From Zygnema cylindricum (taxonomy: Eukaryota > Streptophyta > Zygnematophyceae > Zygnematales > Zygnemataceae), in assembly GCA_037447655.1 (NCBI GenBank), contig JBBHKE010001710.1:176758-240757 (forward strand): a stretch of DNA of 64,000 bases. Direction: 5' to 3'. Below are positions 56,816 through 64,000 of this stretch, piece by piece (the first letter of the stretch is position 1; every line of letters starts with the position of its first letter). The notes under the pieces are model-generated. The model did not search any database. It was not told the DNA's origin and saw only the letters and a list, made by a program, of their open reading frames with translations. The position numbers and the translations under genes are program-made.

Positions 56816-59440
56816 TTGCTGCTCCAATAGCAAGCCCCATGCCCTACATACAACACATACCCAGAAGTACAACTTCTCCTCGGAGCATCCCCATAACTGG
56901 CATCACCCCAAGTGGTGATGTCAGTATTATCCCCTCATAAATGCAACCATAAATCTCTTGTTCGTATCAAGTACCGCATGACCCTTTTGTCCGCTTCCCA
57001 ATCTTTCTTCCTAGGATCATTCAGACTCCTACTTAATACTCCCACAGGTGCTCCAATATCAAGACGAGTACAGTTCTTAAAATTGATCAAACTACCGACA
57101 ACGTGTCTGTACGGAATAGTTTGCATGAATTTGCTTTCTTGAAGCCCTAACTCATTATCCAAGATCAAGACTCCCTCTTCTTAGCTCCCCCCGTTTCCCT
57201 TTTTTAAGTCCATGGGAGTCGTACAACTATTTGCTTCATCCATCTGAAATTTTTTAAGCATGTTCCCTATTGCTTCCTTTTGAGTTAGTCTAATTGTTTT
57301 CTTCTCTCTATCTCTTTCCATCTGATTTCCCAAAATTTACTTTGCCTCTCCCAAGTCTTTCATTTCAAATCTACTCTTTAGATCGTTTTCAGCCTATTAA
57401 TTTTCACCATTGACTTACTTAAAACAAGCAAATCATCCACATAGATAGCAATGAAAATTATACCTTCCTCATCCTCAAATAGATAGATGGAATGATCTAC
57501 ACTGATTCGGATATATTCCAAACTCGTCAAAAACCCGTCCAGCTTCTTGTTCCATTGACGTGGAGCTTGCTTTAGTCCATAAAGAGATTTTATCAATCTG
57601 TACACCTTACTTTCTTCTCCCTTCTCAACAAACCCTTCCGGCTGTCGCATGAAGATCTCTTCTTCTAATTCCTTGTGTAAGAAATCGGCTTTGATGTCCA
57701 TCAAGTGCACTTCCATGTCTTCCGCTGCCGTTGGACTAAGTAGAATCCAGACGGAGGGAAATCTAACAACCGGTACGGAGGTCTCCTCATAATCGATTCC
57801 CTCCTTCTCTGTGAACACGTTTGCCACTAATTTGGCTTTGTATCGCTCAATGGTGTTATCTGGGTTGAGTTTCAACTTAAATAACCACTTACATCCTATC
57901 GGCTTTCTGTCCGGAGGAAAATCCCCCAACTCCCATGTGTTTGCTTCCATAATGGAAGCCATCTCGTCATTAATGTCTGTCACCCATCTACTACTTTCCG
58001 GACTATTAATTGCCTCTGAGTAAGTTTGGGGTTCGCTAAAATGTGACATCTTAGTTACCTTGTTGTTCACTTGCCTCTCTTGCAGTCTCTTGCTACTTCT
58101 CTTTCCTCCTTCAAACTCTGATGTTGGGATGGAGGGTAATCTCAGATTTCTCCGAACGACTTCATCTTCTCCCCTATCCGTGGAGTCCATCTCCGGACGT
58201 TCATTATCCATTTTCTGTCTTTCCTCGATTTGAATTGGAAGTAGTGTCTCTAAGAGAGGATCACTCTCGGTCAGATTTTTCTCTTCCTCTGCAAGGTCAG
58301 GCTGAACCGTAGTTTGGTTAAAAGAATATGAATCTAACTGATTTTTTGATTGAATTCTAATTTTGACCGGTTTAGTGTACTTAAAAGGATCTATGGACTT
58401 TCCTTCGTCCATGACTACCAAGTGTTTTACTAGAATTATGTTTTCTCTTCCAAGATCATAAACTCTATACCCTTTTACATTTTCATCATACCCAAGTAAG
58501 TATCCCGACTTTCCTCTAGCATCTAACTTCTAATCAGATTTTTATGTGTTTAGACTAAACACTTGACTTCCAAACACCTTTAAGTGTGAAATATTAGGTT
58601 TTCTCCCAGTCCATCTTTCATAAGGTGTTTGGCCTTTTATGGCTCACGTAAGGACTCTATTTTTGAGATAGTTAGCACAATTCATAGCCTCTCCCCAAAA
58701 AAAATTCCTTATTTTTTTATGTGTCAACATACTACAGTCACTATCACTTAATGTTCGATTTAGTCTCTCGGCTACACCATTTTGTTCTGGGTTCCTTGGG
58801 ACAATCTTTTGGTGTTGAACCCCTTCTTCTTTCAAGTAATCCTCAAATTCATTAGAAGTGAATTCCCCCCCATTATCACTCCTCACTCTCTTTATAGGTG
58901 TCTCATGAAGCGTTTCACTCCATGTTTTATACTCCTTAAAATAAGCCGAAGCCTCATATTTGTTTTTCAAGAAATAGACTCTAGAGTATCTACACCAATC
59001 ATCAGTGATAATAAGCATAAATCTTTTCCTTCCAACTGATGGCACTTTGGCCGGTCCCCATATATTAGTATGAACTAAATCTAAGACGTTTTCACCCTTA
59101 TATGTTGCGGCTTTCGGAAAAGGCAATCAGTGGGCCTTTCATTGAGCACACCCACTACAGTCATCCAAAGTCTCATTATCACCAAAATGTATTCCCTTAA
59201 CTACACCCAACTTCTTCATTTCTTTTAATCTATTTAGATGCACCTGTCATAATCTTGTATGCCACATCATCAAATCACTTACACCAGCATAGTAAACTTT
59301 TGTCTTTCCATTACTCAAATTCAACCTAAACATTCCTTGGCTCCTCTTTTCAGCTGTGAAGTACACTTTATTCTCATAGCTAGCAATAAAGACTCTTTTC
59401 TTAGTACTAGTCTCAAAACCCTTATCATCTAAGACCGACG
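56816..59440 (-). pseudogene. pol: E10: partial copia element (RNase H to pre-integrase), both ends lost
   Basis: Minus strand from the right: pre-integrase pieces, then integrase (59126-58644) with VHTNIWGP, where the first catalytic Asp is Asn, and SDNGGEFTS and NGVAERLNRT kept. Then linker and RT (58421-57378) with [14 protein letters not shown] and YVDD, a frameshift near 57390, and RNase H pieces to 56816. No LTR, gag or protease. Its left 120 bp cover the same RNase H region as the end of E8, so it is a separate copy, not the continuation of E8. Confidence 0.85.
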
Positions 59441-59831
59441 ATTTTGCAATGGCAGCTAGGGCTGCAATTATGGCTAGACCTGAAATGCTGGTCCCTCAAT
59501 GAATTTTGAACGCAAACCGGGTGAAACAGCCCCGGCATTGCGGTCATATATAGAAACTTTGCGTGAGGCCCTACCGGATCTAAAGTCAGAGGCTAAGGCG
59601 GTACAGAATTTTGTGGATCAATTTCCCACACAATCTCGACTGTTTATTCAAAATCTTTTGACCAAAGCATATGGCCTTAAATTCACTTTCGAGCAGGCTA
59701 CAGAGTATGCTGTAAAGTACGAAATGCAGACTAGCTGGTGGGACGGCCACGAGCGGCGAAAACCTTCATCTAAAGATTATCCTAATCCAAATCCTAACTA
59801 GAATCCTAACCCGCGCAACCCATGGCCCAAC
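59441..59831 (+). pseudogene. Gag-like fragment of another retroelement type (not copia)
   Basis: ORF 59499-59801 encodes FERKPGETAPALRSYIETLR, then AVQNFVDQFPTQSRLFIQNL and an Asn-Pro-rich tail. The pattern F-x-R-x-PGE ... L recalls capsid-type gag domains of Ty3-like elements; this is inference. An upstream frame (MAARAAIMARPEM, 59450) joins it with a frameshift. Bounded by E10 and the E11 LTR. Confidence 0.4.
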
Positions 59832-60886
59832 TGAAACTCTGAGACCTCCATAAGTCCTCAGAGTGGACAGCTTCCAAGAAGCCTCTAGGATAACCCTGAC
59901 CCCTTTGTGTTTCAGCAAAAATAACTGCCACCCTGGCAGAAAATAACACTGACCAAACTTCACCCCTGTGAAGGCAAGACTCCCTTGAGTTGATAGCAAA
60001 AAGAATCTTTGAATTTGCTCCCCTGAGCAGTAAGTTATGGAGGGTCAAAGTTGACCTTTTGTACAAAAGCTCTTTGGGAGAGAGGGTCCTATCTTCTAAT
60101 TTTTCTAAGTCTTATCTCTCTCACGGACTCTATCTACTGATGTACGGAGCCAATCAGATTTCAGTTCCGTACACAAAAGTACAGCTTTCAACGTATTTTC
60201 TGTACGGACACTGTACAACATGGCCTAAATGTCGACACGTGGTATGTTCGGATTCGCTCCCTTAATCCTCGGAGATGCCGCGATCCAATGTCATTTCGCC
60301 ACGTGTCATCCGATGTGGTGATGACCAAAAACCGCGGAAATCCTCTTCCGCGATCTCGACGTTAATTTCGGCCATCCGATTAAATTCACATTTAATCGTA
60401 CCCGTAATAAATACATGCGCGGTATTCGTTTCACTAAAGAAATAAATGCGCGGTTTTGGTTTTTTATCTGTACCGTAATCCGGTCTTTTACATTACTGGA
60501 TTTATGTCTCCCCTAAACAGTTACAGTTATATTAACCATCCTACGTATAAATGTTTCAATAATTATCAAACCACATAGTACGTAACAGTACTTCTAGACT
60601 TAACGACTAAGGCTAACGGCTATCGGCTGACTGCCGGCCGGTAGGTACCAGGATCAAATCCTGTGGCCGGCACATATCTTTTAGTAAATAAACCCCTAAC
60701 TAATATATATTTTCCCGTATACCTCTGGATAGCCTAGGTAGCCATGGCTTTAGCTCCCTCTCCAATTTCTCAGTGACTGCGACAAGTTTGAGAGTTGGAG
60801 AAAGAAGTTAGAGGTAGACTGCCTCGGCTTCTTCCTTATTTCTATTCAGACTTAGAAAATACTTTAAAAAACCATTAATTTCTACA
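59832..60886 (-). repeat. E11 3' LTR (1055 bp)
   Basis: Plus coordinates TGAAACTCTGAG to TTAATTTCTACA. Same subfamily as S2 (shared TGTAGAAA start and CTCAGAGTTTCA end). Confidence 0.92.
60593..60671 (+). other. tRNA-like domain in E11 LTR, best-formed copy
   Basis: Perfect 7-bp acceptor-like stem GCCGGCC (60633-60639) / GGCCGGC (60665-60671), linker GGTAGGTA, T-stem CCAGG, loop ATCAAAT, CCTGT (4/5). The stem bases differ entirely from the TTGACGGAC stem of E5, while the T-loop is identical. Confidence 0.7.
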
Positions 60887-60905
60887 CTCCCCTTATTTTC
60901 TAGTC
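60887..60905 (-). other. E11 polypurine tract
   Basis: Reversed GACTAGAAAATAAGGGGAG. Confidence 0.85.
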
Positions 60906-63900
60906 AATCTTTAATTTCAGACCACACTTTTCCATGCAGAAAATTAGCTTAGGGGAAGGCATAGGTTTGGTCATCATATCTGCTACCATCTCACTATCTG
61001 GTTGGTACTCTAAACTGATTATTTTGTTTTCTACTTTCTCTCTAACAAAGCTCAGTCTAATGTCCATGTGATTAGCTTTAAAATGATGTTTAGGATTGGC
61101 AGAAATAGCAATTGCTGTCTGATTATCACAAAATATTTTCTACACACCACTCTTAAGGTGACCAAGCTCACCAAGCAAAGACTTGACCCACATCAATTCT
61201 TTTACAGCAGAGCAAGAGGCCATATACTCAGCCTCCATGGTGGATTGAGCAATAACTTTTTGATGTTTGCTACTCCAACAGCAAGCCCTATCACCCACAT
61301 ATAATACATATCCAGAAGTGCATCTCCTCATCGGAGCATCACCATAACTGGCATCACTCCAAGTAGTGATGTCAGTATTCTCCCCACCCAAATGTAACCA
61401 TAGATCCCTAGTTCCTATCAAATATCTAAGGACTCTCTTAGCTGCCTCCCAATCCCTCTTAGTGGGAGCATTTAGACTTCTACTCAGCACTCCTACAGCT
61501 GCAGCTAAATCCGGCCGGGTACAATTCATAAAATAGATTAGACTTCCCACTACTTGCCTGTAAGGAATAGTCTGCATGAACTTCTGTTCTTCAGGAGATA
61601 ATTCCTCGTCTAAGACTATGACTCCTTCTTCCTCACTCCCCTCACTTCCCTTCTTCAACTCCATTGGAATTGTACAACTATTAGCTTTATCCATTTGAAA
61701 TTTTTCAAGCATGTTCTCTATTGCTTCCTTTTGAGTCAATCTTATAATTTTTCTTTTACGGTCTCTCTCTACTTGAATTCCCAAAATATATTTTGCTTTC
61801 CCCATATCCTTCAATTCAAATCTCCCCTTAAGATCGGTTTTCAGTTTATTAATTTTTTCCATTAATTTACTTAAAACAAGCAAATCATCAACATAAATTG
61901 CAATAAATATAAAAGCTTCCTCATCTTCGAAAACATAGATTGAGTGATCTGAGATGATCCAGATATATCCTGGACCGGTAAGAAACTCATCAAGCTTCTT
62001 ATTCCACTGTTGAGGGGCCTGTTACAAACCATAAAGAGATGTAATCAGACGGCATACCTTACTCTACTCTCCTTCCTCCACAAACCCTTCGGGTTGTCGC
62101 ATGAAGATCTCCTCTTCCAATTCTCCATGCAAAAGGCTGTCTTGATGTCCATCTGGTGCACTTACATGTCTTCCGCTGATGCCAGGATGAGAAGTATGCG
62201 GACGGAGGGAAATTTAACCACCGGGGCAAAGGTTTCCTCGTAGTCAATTCCCTTTTTATGTGTAAATCCCTTTGCCACTAATCGGGCCTTGTAGCGCTCG
62301 ATTCTGTTATCTGGGTTCAGTTTTAATTTGAAAATCCACTTACAACCGATTGGTTTTCGGTTAGGTGGACAATCTAGTAGCTCCCAAGTATCGGCTGCCA
62401 TAATTGAGGCCATCTCCTCATTGATGGCTGTCTTCCACCGGTTTCTTTCAGGAGAAGTCATCGCCTCTCCATAAGTTTGAGGTTCATCTTGATAAGATAG
62501 TTTAGTTACCTTGTTATTAACCTGTTTTTCTTGTAGTCTTTTGCTACTTCTCCTTCCCCCCTCAAAATCCGAGGCCGGAATAGATGGTTCTCGTGGATTC
62601 TTTCAAACAAACTCGGCTTCTCCCCTATCCCTTGATTCCGAATCAATTTCCACCACGTCTTCTGCTTCAGGTAGAGTTGTCACTGGAGTTTCCACTGCCG
62701 AGTGCTTTTCGGTCTGATTTGTATCTGCAAGAATGTCATCTTCTCTAAAACCTGGATAGTTAGGAAGTTCAAAGTCATCGGAATTTTCTGACTCAAATCT
62801 GGTTTTTACTGACTTTGTATATTTGAAGGGATCCACAGACTTTCCTTCATCCATAACTACTAGATGCTTTACTAACATTATATCTTCTCTTTTTAGATCA
62901 TAAACTCTATATCCTTTAACATCCTCATCATATCCTAATAAGTATCCCGGTTTTCCTTTAGGATCTAGCTTCCAATTGGACCGATCAGTATCTAGACTGA
63001 ATACTTGACTACCGAAAACCTTTAAGTGAGATATGTCTGATTTCCGGCCTGTCTACTCTCATAAGGTGTTTAATCTTTTACAGTTGAAGTAAGAACTCTA
63101 TTTTTGAGGTAATTAGCAGAGTTCATTGCTTTTGCCCAAAACCTTTTTCCTATCTTCTTATCTGACAACATACTTCTAGCATTATCACTCTGTGTTCTAT
63201 TTAACCTTTCAGCTACCCCATTTTGTTCCGGGTTTTCTCGAACTGTCTTTTGGTGTTGGACCCCATCTTCCCTCAGAAAATCCTCAAACTAATTAGAAGT
63301 ATACTCTCCACCATTGTCACTCCTTATTCTCTTGATTGGAGTTTCATGGAGTTTTTCGCTCCATGCTTTATATTGTCTAAAACAATCCTGAGCTTCGGAC
63401 TTGTTTTTCAAAAAATACACTCGGGAATACCAAGACCAATCATCAGTGATAGTCATCATAAATCTCTTCCCCCCCGGTGAGGGCACTTTAGCCGGTCCCC
63501 AAATATCTGTGTGTACTAGATCTAGAATTTTTTCTCCCTTATAGGTGGTTGTTTTAGGAAAGGGTAATCTGTGTGTTTTACCTAGAGCACATCCACTACA
63601 ATCACTTATATTATCATTCTCACTAAACTTTATCCTTTCCACCACTCCCATCTTTTTCATCTCTGTTAACTTGTCTAGATTCACATGCCCAAGCCTCTTA
63701 TGCCATCTCATAATATCATGAACACCAGCATAATAAAGTTTCTTCTTTTCATTACTTAAAACATCCCTAAACATCCTATGGCTACCTTTCTCAGCAATGA
63801 AATAGACATCCTCCTCAAAACTTGCAGTAAAGACTCCTTCCCTAGTGCTAGTAAAAAAACCCTTTTAATCTAATACGGATGTAGAGATGAGGTTTTTGTT

Positions 63901-64000
63901 CAGCTCCGGAATAAACTATACATTATAGAATGTTACTATGGATGTCTTTCCTTCTACTAACACTTTCAGATCTTCCGATCCTAGAAGAGTAGTGGTGACT
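60906..64000 (-). pseudogene. pol: E11 pol (protease part to RNase H), lightly damaged
   Basis: RNase H and RT end are open over 247 codons (61883-61140: KYILGIQVERDR, TTWSDASYGDAPMRRC, QSTMEAEYMAS). YVDD is near 61890. RT N-terminus at 62461-62162, linker 62878-62603, integrase 63774-63289 with VHTDIWGP and RSDNGGEYTSN, pre-integrase WHKRLGHVNLDK. Stops separate these pieces (near 61141, 62040, 62605, 63289). The window ends inside the protease region. Confidence 0.9.

Larger units (their letters stand above)
59832..64000 (-). mobile_element. E11: copia element (minus), 5' part beyond the window
   Basis: 3' LTR, polypurine tract, RNase H, RT, integrase and part of protease are visible. Coding is broken by a handful of stops only. 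Closest to the inverted segment in E3; its LTR is closest to S2. Confidence 0.93.

Noticed and set aside
56816-57170. E10 as the continuation of E8 after E9
   Set aside because: It repeats the RNase H segment already present left of E9, with about 10% divergence, so it must be a second copy.

Overview
The window looks like repeat-dense nuclear DNA of a plant or close relative. The Ty1/copia primer-binding sites match, from memory, the anticodon arm of plant initiator tRNA-Met. The LTRs carry CACGTG (G-box) promoter motifs, and one transposase gene has a spliceosomal-type intron. I found no intact single-copy host gene, rRNA gene or CRISPR array. Species cannot be told. About 90% of the window is Ty1/copia LTR retrotransposons inserted into each other. 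Names E1-E11 (elements with internal parts), S1-S2 (lone LTRs), P1 (pogo-like transposase gene), M1 (9-bp-TSD insertion) and T1 (inverted-repeat unit) are mine.

Layout. 1-5677: E1 (+), nearly complete, with only three lesions in gag-pol. 5678-6301: no gene. 6302-7303: LTR S1, followed in frame by a decayed ORF of unknown origin (to 7976). 8324-20825: a pogo/CENP-B-like DDE transposase gene (P1), cut in two by E2 (9679-19955); the 3' LTR of E2 is itself cut by E3 (15785-19683, TSD ATCAG). 20365-22735: no gene, with a purine-rich tract. 22736-42756: E4 (+), spread over 20 kb by four later insertions: E5 (-), solo LTR S2 (TSD TGGAC), E6 (-, TSD AAACA) and M1 (9-bp TSD CAGTGGTTG). 43431-44549: inverted-repeat unit T1. 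45052-52413: an old minus-strand element E8, cut by the young E7 (45513-51799, TSD CTTTC) and by E9. 52414-56815: E9 (+), a young non-autonomous element with a long gag-derived ORF and no catalytic pol. 56816-59440: E10 (-) fragment. 59441-59831: an unrelated gag-like fragment. 59832-64000: E11 (-), which runs off the window.

Two copia lineages are present. Lineage A (E1-E5, E8-E11, S1, S2) has LTRs of about 1.0-1.24 kb that start TGTTGAAA or TGTAGAAA. These LTRs contain a tRNA-like domain, antisense to the element in all recognisable copies. Lineage B (E6, E7) has 1.0-kb LTRs with a clear TATA box and an 8-bp tandem array between integrase and reverse transcriptase. In both lineages the gag start codon lies inside the 5' LTR, and translation runs straight through the primer-binding site. 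That site matches the anticodon arm of initiator tRNA-Met rather than its 3' end, as in Drosophila copia.

The most promising candidates for something undescribed are the tRNA-like domain carried by the lineage-A LTRs; E9, whose pol has shrunk to an open, non-catalytic tail while its LTRs remain about 99% identical; and the 8-bp array of E6/E7, which encodes the same 8-residue peptide repeat in all three frames. Mismatch counts and alignments were made by eye and should be recomputed.
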